The notes under the pieces were generated by a model that did no database searches, was not told the DNA's origin, and was given only the letters and a program-made list of their open reading frames with translations. The translations under genes were made by a program, and so were the position numbers. From Psychrobacter sp. JB385 (GTDB lineage: Bacteria; Pseudomonadota; Gammaproteobacteria; Pseudomonadales; Moraxellaceae), in the NCBI RefSeq assembly GCF_900163785.1, contig NZ_FUKN01000013.1:1-64000 (forward strand): DNA of 64,000 nt. The letters are read 5' to 3'. Positions 1-8,053 of the stretch are shown here, in pieces (the stretch's first letter is position 1; every line of letters starts with the position of its first letter).

Positions 1-38
1 GTGGTTCGCCCATGTGAGAGTAGGTCATCGTCAGCTCT
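1..38 (+). rRNA. rrf: 5S rRNA, 3' end (partial)
   Basis: The first bases match the conserved 3' part of gammaproteobacterial 5S rRNA, including the GAGAGTAGG segment near the 3' strand of the closing helix. The 5' part lies before the window. A strong terminator follows within about 12 bases, as expected at the end of an rRNA operon. The exact mature 3' end, about position 38, is estimated by alignment from memory with E. coli 5S. Confidence 0.85.
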
Positions 39-49
39 CTATTCTGACT

Positions 50-83
50 AGCCCCCTGATACTAACGTATCAGGGGGCTTTTC
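50..83 (+). terminator. rRNA operon terminator
   Basis: A perfect 13-bp inverted repeat (50-62 and 67-79) with a TAAC loop is followed by a T-rich run. It sits directly behind the 5S gene and so closes the rRNA transcription unit. Confidence 0.9.
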
Positions 84-345
84 TTTGTGTGCTATTCTGA
101 TAATTCTGCGCTTTACACTTGCTGCCAATTATATTCGTTTTATTTACTATTTATATCTCATATGGTTGTTTCCATTATGCTGATATTCAGCATGTCTTTA
201 TCTTATGCTTTGTTTATTATCAGTCTTTCAGATATTCAGTTATTAATTGAATAAAGTCGATTCAAAGTTTGTATTTATATTGTTGCTCTGAGAGATTAGT
301 GCTAACTTTGGTTAATGCTACATTATCATTTCAAAGAACAAAACC

Positions 346-786
346 ATGAATACAGACAAACTCCCTCCTTATATCAGCGCTTCAGATAGAGTTATTCTCT
401 TTGATGATGTTTGCAAGCTGTGCAACGCATGGAGTAACTTCATCATCAAACATGATAAACACCGCCTTTTTAAGTTGTGTAGCGTACAGTCAGAAGAGGG
501 GCAAGCAATACTGCTTCATTTTGGCCTACCTATCGATTCTTATGAGACGATGCTCTATGTAGAAGGTAATCAGTCATTCCAAAAAAGCGATGCTTTTTTT
601 CAAGTAATGACAAAGCTAGGTTTTCCGTGGAAAATGGCTTGTATCTTTAACGTTATTCCAAGGCCAGTACGTGATTGGATGTATGATCGTATTGCGTTAA
701 ATCGCTATAGCCTCTTCGGTAAATATGACTATTGTACTTTGCCATCGCCAGATCATAAGACGCGCTTTTTAAATGCAAAACTATAA
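346..786 (+). CDS. DCC-family (DUF393) thiol-disulfide oxidoreductase-like protein
   Basis: The 146-residue protein starts its conserved region with VILFDDVCKLCNAW, the DxxCxxC signature that names the DCC family. These are small soluble proteins thought to have a thioredoxin-like fold and to act in thiol redox chemistry. The true substrate is not known. Length is normal for the family. The stop overlaps the start of the next gene, which encodes a DoxX-like membrane protein, so the two are probably translated together and may form a redox pair at the membrane. No strong ribosome binding site is visible before the ATG. Family assignment is fairly sure and function is inferred. Confidence 0.8.
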   Translation: MNTDKLPPYISASDRVILFDDVCKLCNAWSNFIIKHDKHRLFKLCSVQSEEGQAILLHFGLPIDSYETMLYVEGNQSFQKSDAFFQVMTKLGFPWKMACIFNVIPRPVRDWMYDRIALNRYSLFGKYDYCTLPSPDHKTRFLNAKL

Positions 787-1162
787 ACTTACTCATGTCT
801 CATTTATCAGCAGATTATCACTCGGCTTCTTATTTATTTATCATGGCTTAGTGCCCAAAATACTATGGCTAAGCTCAATTGAAATTCATTTAGCTTCACT
901 GAGTGGTCTTAATATCTCAGCTAATATTATTTCTCCAATAGTTGGCATAGGTGAGATGATTTTAGGCTGCTCAATTCTATTCTTTAAAAAATCTATTATT
1001 CCAGTTTATATAGCAGTGATCGTTTTATTGTTGCTACTACTCTTTGTAAGTTTGGTCAGTCCAAAATATTTAATTGATGCTTTCAATCCTGTTACTACCA
1101 ATGTATTAGGGCTGGGGTTTTGTTATCTAATCTGGTTTACGCATGACAATCAAAAGATCTAG
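773..1162 (+). CDS. DoxX-like small membrane protein
   Basis: The 129-residue product has four hydrophobic segments and an N-terminal SRLSLGFLFIYHGLVPK stretch typical of DoxX-like proteins, where an R and a YHG motif start the first helix. DoxX relatives are inner-membrane proteins linked to quinone or thiol redox processes, but this subgroup is uncharacterised. The ATG overlaps the end of the DCC gene by 14 bases, which suggests coupled translation. DCC and DoxX-like domains are often neighbours, which supports a shared role. It could also be annotated simply as a four-helix membrane protein. Confidence 0.7.
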   Translation: MQNYKLTHVSFISRLSLGFLFIYHGLVPKILWLSSIEIHLASLSGLNISANIISPIVGIGEMILGCSILFFKKSIIPVYIAVIVLLLLLLFVSLVSPKYLIDAFNPVTTNVLGLGFCYLIWFTHDNQKI

Positions 1163-1268
1163 TTGATAGATATTTGATCATTCGCTTTAATGTCTTATAT
1201 GTAGAACTTGAATAAAACCTTATTTAGCTTAGTATCGTATGTTTGAGAAGTATTTTAGGCGCAAAGCT

Positions 1269-1802
1269 ATGAAAAAAATCAATGTGGTAGGAACCAGTGG
1301 CAGTGGAAAATCTACTTTTAGCCTTATGCTAGCGAAAAAATTGGGTTATCGGTATCTTGAAATGGATGCGATGTTTTGGAAACCCAATTGGCAAGAATCT
1401 ACGGATGAAGAATTTTTTGCCAAACTTAAAAGTTGCCTTTCGCAGGACGCTTGGGTGCTCGATGGTAATTATAATAGGACAGTTGCTATAAAATGGGCTG
1501 ATATTGATCAGGTTATATGGATAGATTACTCGTTTCCTCGTACGGTCTATCAAGCAATCAAACGTGCCTTTATTCGCTCAATAACGAAAACTGAGCTTTG
1601 GGATGACACTGGAAATATTGAAACGTTCCGCAAATCATTTTTTAGTCGTGATTCAATCATCATTTGGACGCTAAAAACGTATAAGCGCAACCGTGTCCGT
1701 TATACTGAGATGTTCAATGATCCTAAATATAATCATATAGAATTTGTAAGATTGACAAGTCCAAAAATGGCTAAGAAATTTATAGATGAGTTAAACCTAT
1801 AG
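1269..1802 (+). CDS. P-loop kinase-like AAA-family ATPase (adenylate kinase-like)
   Basis: From the ATG at 1269 the protein begins MKKINVVGTSGSGKST. This is a Walker A loop (GTSGSGKST) at the very N-terminus, as in the family often labelled DNA topology modulation protein or adenylate kinase-like. LDGNY and IDYSFPRTVYQAIKRAF match later family blocks that form the nucleotide and lid regions. At 177 residues it has normal length. An upstream in-frame ATG at 1239 would add ten residues that do not fit the family, so 1269 is preferred. It is probably a small-molecule or nucleotide kinase with unknown substrate. It stands alone with gaps on both sides. Confidence 0.75.
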   Translation: MKKINVVGTSGSGKSTFSLMLAKKLGYRYLEMDAMFWKPNWQESTDEEFFAKLKSCLSQDAWVLDGNYNRTVAIKWADIDQVIWIDYSFPRTVYQAIKRAFIRSITKTELWDDTGNIETFRKSFFSRDSIIIWTLKTYKRNRVRYTEMFNDPKYNHIEFVRLTSPKMAKKFIDELNL

Positions 1803-1882
1803 CAGTAAGCTTAGTCGGGTTTATTTCATATTTAGCGCTACCATTAGTAAAAATTTTAATGCAGCTTTAACTACTTCTGGAA

Positions 1883-2233
1883 ATGATTATGAATGTTACT
1901 GATATAAAAGTGTTTGTACCTAGTAAGGACTATGAAATCTCAAGATCATTTTATGCAGACATTGGTTTTAAGCCTGAGTTCATAACCGATGATTTGACAC
2001 TCTTTCAAAACGGATCGTGTTCTTTATATTTGCAACGCTTTTATAATCAAGAATTGGCAGATAATTTTATGCTGCAAATCTGCGTTTCAGATATCGAAGA
2101 AGCCTTCAATATATGTTCAAGCTCTGAGCATAAGACAAGAATCGCGCCTATTGAACAAGAGGTGTGGGGCAAGGTGTTTTACTTGTGGGGACCCGCGAGT
2201 GAGCTGCTACATATTACGGAGTTTAGTAGTTAG
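1883..2233 (+). CDS. VOC-family (glyoxalase/bleomycin resistance) protein
   Basis: The 116-residue protein has the vicinal-oxygen-chelate pattern: an N-terminal beta strand (TDIKVFVPSKDYEISRSFY), a phenylalanine-rich centre, and a C-terminal VWGKVFYLWGPASELLHITEF block. VOC proteins bind metals or small ligands and include dioxygenases, isomerases and antibiotic-binding proteins. This one is short and single-domain, like the uncharacterised members. Two possible ATGs lie two codons apart (1883 and 1889). The activity cannot be told from sequence. Confidence 0.75.
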   Translation: MIMNVTDIKVFVPSKDYEISRSFYADIGFKPEFITDDLTLFQNGSCSLYLQRFYNQELADNFMLQICVSDIEEAFNICSSSEHKTRIAPIEQEVWGKVFYLWGPASELLHITEFSS

Positions 2234-2344
2234 CAGACGTATCTTTAAGGTAATTTCTAATATCTGATATATTACTCATGCGGTACTATATGTATTGTCG
2301 CATTTCAAAAAATAATAAAGCATCAAATTTTGAAGGAATGATTA

Positions 2345-2764
2345 ATGAAAGGTGAGTGTCTCTGCGGTAATGTAAAATTTGAGATTTCGGAGAAGATTCG
2401 AAACTTTTATCAATGCCACTGCTCCTTGTGTCGCAAAGCCACTGGAGCATCAGCCAACACTGCTACTTTTGTGCAGGACAAGGCTTTTCGTTGGATATCA
2501 GGTGAAAGCGACATTAAATCGTATAAAAAGCCGAGTGGTTACAGAAGTGATTTTTGCTCAGTGTGTGGCAGTCTGGTTCCGAATAGCTTAAGAGACAGTG
2601 GTATGGTTTGGGTTCCGGCGGGTTTGCTCAATGAACCAGTTGCTTCAAAAGTGTCTGTCCATCTGCATATAGAATCAGCCGCCACTTGGGAACAAGATGC
2701 TGTTGAGTGTGTTCGACTGGATGGTGGGCCTGAGAGTCTAGAAGCGCTTAATAGCTTGTTGTAG
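2345..2764 (+). CDS. GFA-family zinc protein (glutathione-dependent formaldehyde-activating-like)
   Basis: The 139-residue protein carries the cysteine pattern of the GFA fold: CLCG at residues 5-8, CHCSLCRKATG near residue 24, and CSVCGS near residue 72. These cysteines bind two zinc ions in the family. GFA members include S-(hydroxymethyl)glutathione synthase, but most, like this one, have no proven substrate. Start is ATG with upstream GAAGGAATG serving as a ribosome binding site. It is monocistronic as far as can be seen. Confidence 0.8.
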   Translation: MKGECLCGNVKFEISEKIRNFYQCHCSLCRKATGASANTATFVQDKAFRWISGESDIKSYKKPSGYRSDFCSVCGSLVPNSLRDSGMVWVPAGLLNEPVASKVSVHLHIESAATWEQDAVECVRLDGGPESLEALNSLL

Positions 2765-2951
2765 TTTACTTATATAAGATTGGTGTTCCAAGCTACGTCA
2801 GACAATCAGTCTAAAAATGATTAACTTACACTTATAAAACTTTAGGCAGAAAATTTGTTTTTCGGCTTCTTTCTTATCACTGGGTATAAATATAGTTTTA
2901 TTCCAGAGGCTACAGCTACTCTCTGCATTAGGTAATTGAGGTGAGGAAAAA

Positions 2952-3782
2952 GTGAAATCTAAATTTGCGGGTATTCAATATCTAGGTGACAGTGGTGTCA
3001 CACAGATATGTAAAGCAGCCATCATACAGCTTATACATGCTGGTGAAGACATAAAAGACGTAAAAATACTCACTTTTGAAGAAACTTACTCACATGCTCA
3101 TGCGCTATTGCTAACCCTGAGATATGATATTCAGGTCATTATTAAAGGTGGTTTTGCTTCTGGTTATAATGGAGAAGCCCCGAAAGGATATGCATTCGTC
3201 TTAAACCTATTGCGCAACTATACAGACAGTATTAATGAATACATCATTTCAAAGTCGATTTTTGAACGTATCTCCAATTCAAGTTTAACTGTGAAAGACT
3301 TAGAATATATCAATAGTATTAATCCAGTGCGTCCTGCTAGGTGGTATGAGTCTGTTTATCTCTATAAGGAACATGAGCGCAGTATTTTTAGTGAGTTTCC
3401 GCTTACTATTCCTATGGCACTTCTTGACCCACGACTGATCGAGCTAGCATTAGATTTTGATAAGAATCCAGACAATGCAATTATGGGTGCATACCGAAAG
3501 CTGGAATCTATCGTTAGAGAGCGTACAGGCTTGCATAATGAAAGCAGTACTAAGTTACTTAAGAAAGCCTTTCAAGTTAATGACTCAATATTGCATTGGA
3601 AGGACTTAAACTCAGGCGAATCTATAGGACGGGCTTCTTTATTTTCTGATACTTTTATGGCTTATCGCAACAATCGAGCACATCAAGAGCCTCGTCACAA
3701 TCTAAGTGATGATATTAGAGAGTTTATGTTGATTAATCAGTTGTTTGTTTTGGAAAGTGAGGCGGTTGTTAGATACGCGTAA
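2952..3782 (+). CDS. TIGR02391-like (Ymh) HEPN-type protein, candidate toxin or defence partner
   Basis: The start is a GTG preceded by GAGGAAAA. The C-terminal half (about residues 175-276) resembles the Ymh/TIGR02391 family and ends with YRNNRAH, giving an R239-x4-H244 pair that matches the RNase motif of HEPN domains. The N-terminal 170 residues are not recognised. The stop lies 18 bases before the next gene, a HEPN/RES-domain protein, so the two form a cassette. HEPN proteins are commonly RNases in toxin-antitoxin, abortive infection and other defence systems. The gene is AT-rich compared with the housekeeping genes, suggesting transfer. Function is inferred from the motif and the neighbour. 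Confidence 0.6.
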   Translation: MKSKFAGIQYLGDSGVTQICKAAIIQLIHAGEDIKDVKILTFEETYSHAHALLLTLRYDIQVIIKGGFASGYNGEAPKGYAFVLNLLRNYTDSINEYIISKSIFERISNSSLTVKDLEYINSINPVRPARWYESVYLYKEHERSIFSEFPLTIPMALLDPRLIELALDFDKNPDNAIMGAYRKLESIVRERTGLHNESSTKLLKKAFQVNDSILHWKDLNSGESIGRASLFSDTFMAYRNNRAHQEPRHNLSDDIREFMLINQLFVLESEAVVRYA

Positions 3783-3787
3783 TAGCG

Positions 3788-3803
3788 AAAGGAGGAAGAT
3801 TTG
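3788..3803 (+). promoter_or_regulatory. Strong ribosome binding site deciding a TTG start
   Basis: AAAGGAGGA at 3788-3796 is a near-perfect Shine-Dalgarno sequence placed four bases before TTG at 3801. It sets the start of the RES gene despite the rare codon. The next in-frame ATG is ten codons further and lacks such a site. Confidence 0.75.
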
Positions 3804-4976
3804 GGATATTTTTCAGACTTATCGATTACTATGCATGAGTCGCCTCAGCTTAGTGAGCTTAACAAATCGATATGTGCAGACTGTGTTTTAGATGATGAAC
3901 TCGTTAGTCTAGTCGCTAATAATCTTAGTTCAAACTCATGTTCCTATTGTGGAGAAGAGAATGAAGAAAGTGATTTGATCGCCGCTCCATATAATGTAGT
4001 GATGAAACGAATATATGACTCAATATTTCAGTATTATGCAGATGCGCAAGATGTAGGTATGCCATGGGTTGAAAAAGAATGGTTGATACCAGAAACGACT
4101 ATATCAGAAATTATTGAGCATTTTGACCCTGGTTGGTGTGGAGAGTTTTGCAAAGATTTAATAAGCAGCTCTGATTCGAGTATGTATTTAGTAGAGCATG
4201 TCAAAAATGACTGGTCTATTGAAAGTTCGTCTTCAGCATTATCATATGGTTGGTCGGCTTTTAAAAATCAAGTTCTATACAAAACGCGCTATTTATTTTT
4301 GTCTGAACCTGAAGATGAATACTCATCTGGTAGACCTGATTATATTTCTGTTTCAAGTATGCTAAATGCTCTTGGAACACTTTGTAATAAAGAAAAACTT
4401 GTTACTACTATTCCGGCTGGAACTGAGTTTTATCGAGTCAGGGTCAACCAAGAAAGGGATGATTTCACAAAATTTTGCGATATTGGCGTACCTCCAAAAG
4501 GAAAAGCTAGTGCTGGTCGTATGAATCCAGCTGGTATTTCTTATTTCTATGTGGCCTATGACCAAAATACAGCTGAAAAAGAAGTAATCACAGATGCGAC
4601 AGCATGGTCAATTGCTAAATTTAGGTTAATAAAAGATATTCAAGTTGTAGACTTTGTTGATATACCAGAAATACCAAGTATTTTCGAGCCTGAAAAGTAT
4701 GAGGCTAGGCAAAATATGTCATTTCTTCATTCGTTTGTAGATGAGTTGACGCTACCTGTTATAAAGGATGGTAGAGAGCATGTTGAATATGTACCGACAC
4801 AAATTGTATCAGAGTATTTTAGATTCAGATTCCAAACTGAAAATGCGCAGCCTATTTTAGGATTGCGTTATAGCAGTGTGAAGAATCCTAATGGTATTAA
4901 TATTGCGATATTTGATTCAGAGAATGAGTCACTAGAAAAGAGTTTTGAATTGGTATCTATCAAAAAAAATTGCTAA
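3801..4976 (+). CDS. HEPN/RES-domain protein, candidate NAD-targeting toxin
   Basis: This 391-residue protein begins at TTG. Residues 21-50 hold two CxxC pairs (C25/C28 and C47/C50), a zinc-ribbon-like module seen in the HEPN/RES N-terminal family. The middle is a helical HEPN-like region. Residues 208-365 form a RES domain with FYRVR (R212), the AGRMNPAGISYFYVAYD block, and the TAEKEV glutamates. RES toxins such as MbcT and ParT attack NAD+ or ADP-ribosylate a target. Those toxins are usually under 250 residues and paired with an Xre-type antitoxin. Here the RES is longer, and its partner is a HEPN-type protein just upstream. The reading frame after the stop stays open for 43 codons. Confidence 0.75.
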   Translation: MGYFSDLSITMHESPQLSELNKSICADCVLDDELVSLVANNLSSNSCSYCGEENEESDLIAAPYNVVMKRIYDSIFQYYADAQDVGMPWVEKEWLIPETTISEIIEHFDPGWCGEFCKDLISSSDSSMYLVEHVKNDWSIESSSSALSYGWSAFKNQVLYKTRYLFLSEPEDEYSSGRPDYISVSSMLNALGTLCNKEKLVTTIPAGTEFYRVRVNQERDDFTKFCDIGVPPKGKASAGRMNPAGISYFYVAYDQNTAEKEVITDATAWSIAKFRLIKDIQVVDFVDIPEIPSIFEPEKYEARQNMSFLHSFVDELTLPVIKDGREHVEYVPTQIVSEYFRFRFQTENAQPILGLRYSSVKNPNGINIAIFDSENESLEKSFELVSIKKNC

Positions 4977-5108
4977 CAAGTTAATTATTGGTACTTTGCA
5001 ACTCATGGCATTGCACTTGAATATAAGAAAGGTAATATCACACAACCTACGATAAGAGTTGTAAGCAATGATACTATTGATATTATCCCCGTGACTACTA
5101 TATTTTAA
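4977..5108 (+). other. Open frame continuing past the RES stop codon
   Basis: In the same frame as the RES gene, 43 sense codons follow the TAA at 4974-4976 before another TAA at 5106. The translated segment (from QVNYWYFATHGIALEY to VTTIF) looks protein-like. It may be a lost C-terminus, a remnant of another gene, or chance. There is no own start with a ribosome binding site. Confidence 0.3.
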
Positions 5109-5137
5109 TACTTAACTCCATTTACTAGAGAACCCCC

Positions 5138-5551
5138 ATGACCACATCAAACGTAACTTACCAAGGCGATTTGCGTACCACCGCCATTCATTTGCAATCG
5201 AACAATGAAATCATCACCGACGCACCAACGGACAACCAAGGCAAGGGCGAGGCATTTTCACCAACGGATTTGCTAGCCACCAGTTTAGCAAGTTGTATGC
5301 TGACCATTATCGGTATCAAAGCCCGTGACATGGATATTGACCTCACAGGCACCACGGCTGAAGTGACCAAAATCATGGCCGCTGATCCAAGACGCGTGAG
5401 CGAGATCCATATCATCGTGACGTTTAACAGAGAGCTTGATGATAGAACGCAAACGATCTTTTATAACACCGCATTGACTTGTCCAGTCGCCAACAGCATT
5501 CATCCTGATATCACGCAGAACCTCACATTCCGCACTGCGCGTGAACTCTAA
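5138..5551 (+). CDS. OsmC-family peroxiredoxin-like protein
   Basis: The 137-residue protein matches the OsmC fold: GKGEAFSPTDLLATSLASCM holds the first redox cysteine, and NTALTCPVANSIHP holds the second. OsmC proteins reduce organic peroxides with these two thiols in the cytoplasm. The ATG at 5138 fits the normal N-terminus (TYQGDLRTTAIHLQS). A flavodoxin-like gene starts a few bases after the stop, so the two are likely cotranscribed. Whether this is OsmC, Ohr or a YhfA-type homologue is not certain; the spacing and the SPTDLLATSLASCM block suggest a general OsmC member. Confidence 0.85.
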   Translation: MTTSNVTYQGDLRTTAIHLQSNNEIITDAPTDNQGKGEAFSPTDLLATSLASCMLTIIGIKARDMDIDLTGTTAEVTKIMAADPRRVSEIHIIVTFNRELDDRTQTIFYNTALTCPVANSIHPDITQNLTFRTAREL

Positions 5552-5555
5552 GACT

Positions 5556-6017
5556 ATGGCAAAAACGTTATTGATTGTCGCTCATGCACCATCACCCAAT
5601 ACTGAAAAGTTGGCTCAAGCAGCCTACAAGGGCGCCAATCATCCTGATATAGCTATCAATGTCATTTTCAAGTCACCGCAAGACACACAGCCAGAAGACG
5701 TGCTGGCTGCCGATGCGCTATTACTGGGAACGACTGAGAACCTTGCGTATATGGCAGGGCTGACCAAAGACTTTTTTGATCGTTGTTATTATCCTGTGTT
5801 AGAGGAGAAGCAGGGGTTGCCATTTGCTGTATACATTCGAGCAGGGCAGGATGGTACGGGTACTAAGCGTGCGCTAAAGACGATTACGACGGGTTTACGT
5901 TGGTCATGGATACAAGACGCGCTGATATTACAAGGCGCGTGGCAGGATGACTTCACCCAGCAAGTAGAGACGCTGGCGATGACACTTGCGGCGGGAGTAG
6001 AAGCTGGGATTTATTAG
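5556..6017 (+). CDS. Flavodoxin-family NAD(P)H-dependent reductase-like protein
   Basis: Starting at ATG 5556 the protein begins MAKTLLIVAHAPSPNTEKLAQ, a flavodoxin-type FMN phosphate loop (APSPNTEKL). TTENLAYMAGLTKDFFDR is the usual middle block contacting the isoalloxazine ring. An in-frame GTG at 5541 overlaps the OsmC gene, but the ATG gives the usual N-terminus. At 153 residues it is a typical short flavodoxin-fold protein. Its position next to OsmC suggests a role in thiol or peroxide stress, but the partner is unknown. Confidence 0.75.
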   Translation: MAKTLLIVAHAPSPNTEKLAQAAYKGANHPDIAINVIFKSPQDTQPEDVLAADALLLGTTENLAYMAGLTKDFFDRCYYPVLEEKQGLPFAVYIRAGQDGTGTKRALKTITTGLRWSWIQDALILQGAWQDDFTQQVETLAMTLAAGVEAGIY

Positions 6018-6074
6018 CATCATAAACATTGTTATCTATGTGGTGCCATTTGTCATATAAGAAGTGAAAATACG

Positions 6075-6716
6075 ATGATATATAGCAATACTGATTTTAT
6101 GCCCTCTGAGGCGTTACCGTTTTCTCAGGCTTGTGAAAACAACAAACAACCCATTTTATCGGTTTTACAAAAAGAATTGGCAGAGACGTCCCACGTGTTA
6201 GAAGTGGGTTCTGGAACGGGTCAGCATAGCGTGTATTTTGCGCCGAGACTCGCGCACCTAATATGGCAGACCAGTGATGTATTAGCCAATCACAGTGCCA
6301 TTCATGCATGGCATAACGCGTATCCTGCGTCTAACTTGTATGCGCCATTGGCATTTGACTTGTCTAGTGATCCCATACCGGTCAATACAGATAGTCATAC
6401 ACCTTATGATGCGCTGTTTACTGCCAATACCTTACATATCATTGCATGGTCGTTGGTAGAGCGCTTATTTGCGTTGGCAGGTGATACCTTGCCTATAGGT
6501 GGTAAACTCATTGCCTATGGCCCTTTTAACGAAAATGGTCATTATACGAGTGCCAGCAATCAACAGTTTGACATAAACCTGCGTCAGCGCGATCCAAAAA
6601 GCGGTATTCGTCATAAAGAAGATATTGTCGCATTAGCAAGTCAGCATGATCTGACGCTGAGCAATACTTATGCGTTGCCTGCCAATAATCAGATATTGGT
6701 CTTTCAAAAAGATTAA
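6075..6716 (+). CDS. DUF938 SAM-dependent methyltransferase-like protein
   Basis: The 213-residue protein has a methyltransferase motif I (HVLEVGSGTGQHSVYFA) near residue 42, and starts FSQACENNKQPIL as in DUF938 proteins. Later DALFTANTLHIIAWSLVERLF and GGKLIAYGPFNENGHYTS are family blocks. The family has a class I Rossmann fold and is thought to use S-adenosylmethionine, but no substrate is established. A strong hairpin terminator follows 14 bases after the stop. Confidence 0.85.
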   Translation: MIYSNTDFMPSEALPFSQACENNKQPILSVLQKELAETSHVLEVGSGTGQHSVYFAPRLAHLIWQTSDVLANHSAIHAWHNAYPASNLYAPLAFDLSSDPIPVNTDSHTPYDALFTANTLHIIAWSLVERLFALAGDTLPIGGKLIAYGPFNENGHYTSASNQQFDINLRQRDPKSGIRHKEDIVALASQHDLTLSNTYALPANNQILVFQKD

Positions 6717-6730
6717 ATAATTAAAAACGT

Positions 6731-6784
6731 AAAAAGACACCTCAGTGGATCGTTATAGGATCGTAATAGAGGTGTCTTTTTTTA
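6731..6784. terminator. Bidirectional terminator between convergent genes
   Basis: AAAAAGACACCT at 6731-6742 pairs perfectly with AGGTGTCTTTTT at 6770-6781, with T runs on both strands. It lies between the DUF938 gene (plus) and the dienelactone hydrolase gene (minus) and can end both transcripts. Confidence 0.85.
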
Positions 6785-6838
6785 AATTACTTATATAGTT
6801 ACTGATATACGATGCCTGATACTTTTTAGGCTGCTAAA

Positions 6839-7630
6839 TTATTTATATTCATCTGCCAAAAAATCCAAATACCGTTTCCAAGAACGCTCATCCGCACGTG
6901 CATCGTAACGATCACTTCCAAACACGCTAAAGGCATGTGGTGCGCCGCTGTAAGTAATCATTTCATGAGGTACTTTGGCTGCTTCTAACGTTTTGCCTAA
7001 AGTCGCAAAACTCTCTAGAGACACGGACTCATCGGCAGAACCATGAAATACCAAAATCTCTCCTGTGGTTTTACCATAGTTCTGTCCCGTTGGGATATCA
7101 AAAGCACCGTGGAAAGGCACAAAAGCTTTTTGCGGGAAACCTGAACGTGCCAACTCTAATGCCACCGTACCGCCAAAACAATATCCCATGGTCACACCTT
7201 CACGCACATCATTACCTTGTAATCGACCTGCATTCAACGCACCTTCTAGTATGCGGCGCATTTTACTACGGTCATCATATAGAGCACCCGTTAAGCGCTT
7301 GTTTTCTTCAACGGAGGTCGGACGAATACCTTGTCCAAACATATCTGCGGCCAGTACATTATAGCCTTCATTCGCTAACATATCCGCGCGTTTGCGCTCA
7401 TAGTCGGTCAGACCATCCCAATCATGAATCAGTAAGATAAAAGGGGCGTTGGGCTTGTCGGCTTTGGCATAATAGCCTTCATAGGCTTGGCCATCGACAG
7501 TATAAGTAACATTTTTGGTGGTGATGGCAGCTGCCGTCTGACTGAATGTCAATGCCATGACGCCCATTGATGCACTCGCCAGCAATGTGCAATAAGATTT
7601 TTTGGATAAAACATTTGATGTTGGTCGCAT
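6839..7630 (-). CDS. Secreted dienelactone hydrolase-family protein
   Basis: From ATG at 7630 the 263-residue protein starts with a Sec-type signal (MRPTSNVLSKKSYC, then a hydrophobic core, cut probably after SQTAAA), which points to the periplasm. The mature part is an alpha/beta hydrolase of the dienelactone hydrolase type: the nucleophile is cysteine in TMGYCFGG, with acid in GSADESV and histidine in GAPHAFSV. An open frame reaches back to 7696, but the extra 22 residues would bury the signal, so 7630 is preferred. It probably hydrolyses an ester or lactone in the periplasm. It is divergent from katE, sharing a 423-bp upstream region. Confidence 0.8.
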   Translation of the reverse strand: MRPTSNVLSKKSYCTLLASASMGVMALTFSQTAAAITTKNVTYTVDGQAYEGYYAKADKPNAPFILLIHDWDGLTDYERKRADMLANEGYNVLAADMFGQGIRPTSVEENKRLTGALYDDRSKMRRILEGALNAGRLQGNDVREGVTMGYCFGGTVALELARSGFPQKAFVPFHGAFDIPTGQNYGKTTGEILVFHGSADESVSLESFATLGKTLEAAKVPHEMITYSGAPHAFSVFGSDRYDARADERSWKRYLDFLADEYK

Positions 7631-8053
7631 AGTAGATAGCCTTATAGTTGTATAAGAAGGCGATAAAGAGATGGCTAAACACCATGCCACTATCATTATC
7701 GATAATTTTGGGACGTCATAAAAGCATACCTTAAAGAATAACTACATTACAAGATTGGATTGTTAATGTTTAGACGCGTTCAAAAGCCGTCAAGTGGTTG
7801 AGGGACTGCGCACGTAAACTTTAACCAAACATCAACAAGGTTCACTATATACGCAACTATAAGCGACTTAGTTTTTGGGTAAGATAAGCCGTATGCCTTT
7901 TATTCCTTTATCTTTTTTAATAATTGGTCATGCAGCAGCACAGACAAATAATCGACAGATGAAGTCAGTATTATCCCAAAGGATACAACACCTGTGTAAG
8001 CACAATTTTAATGGTCTAAAAACGACCATTTTACTCATTAGCTAGGATGTTTT
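7631..8053. other. Divergent promoter region between dlh-like gene and katE
   Basis: These 423 bp separate two divergent genes and must hold both promoters. No clear sigma-70 pair stands out. The only striking structure is a 7-bp inverted repeat close to katE (8010-8030). No convincing extra gene is seen. Confidence 0.6.
8010..8030. promoter_or_regulatory. Inverted repeat upstream of katE
   Basis: AATGGTC (8010-8016) and GACCATT (8024-8030) form a 7-bp palindrome around a 7-base spacer, 23 bases before the katE ATG. The position suits an operator or a 5' leader hairpin. No known regulator site is recognised. Confidence 0.35.
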
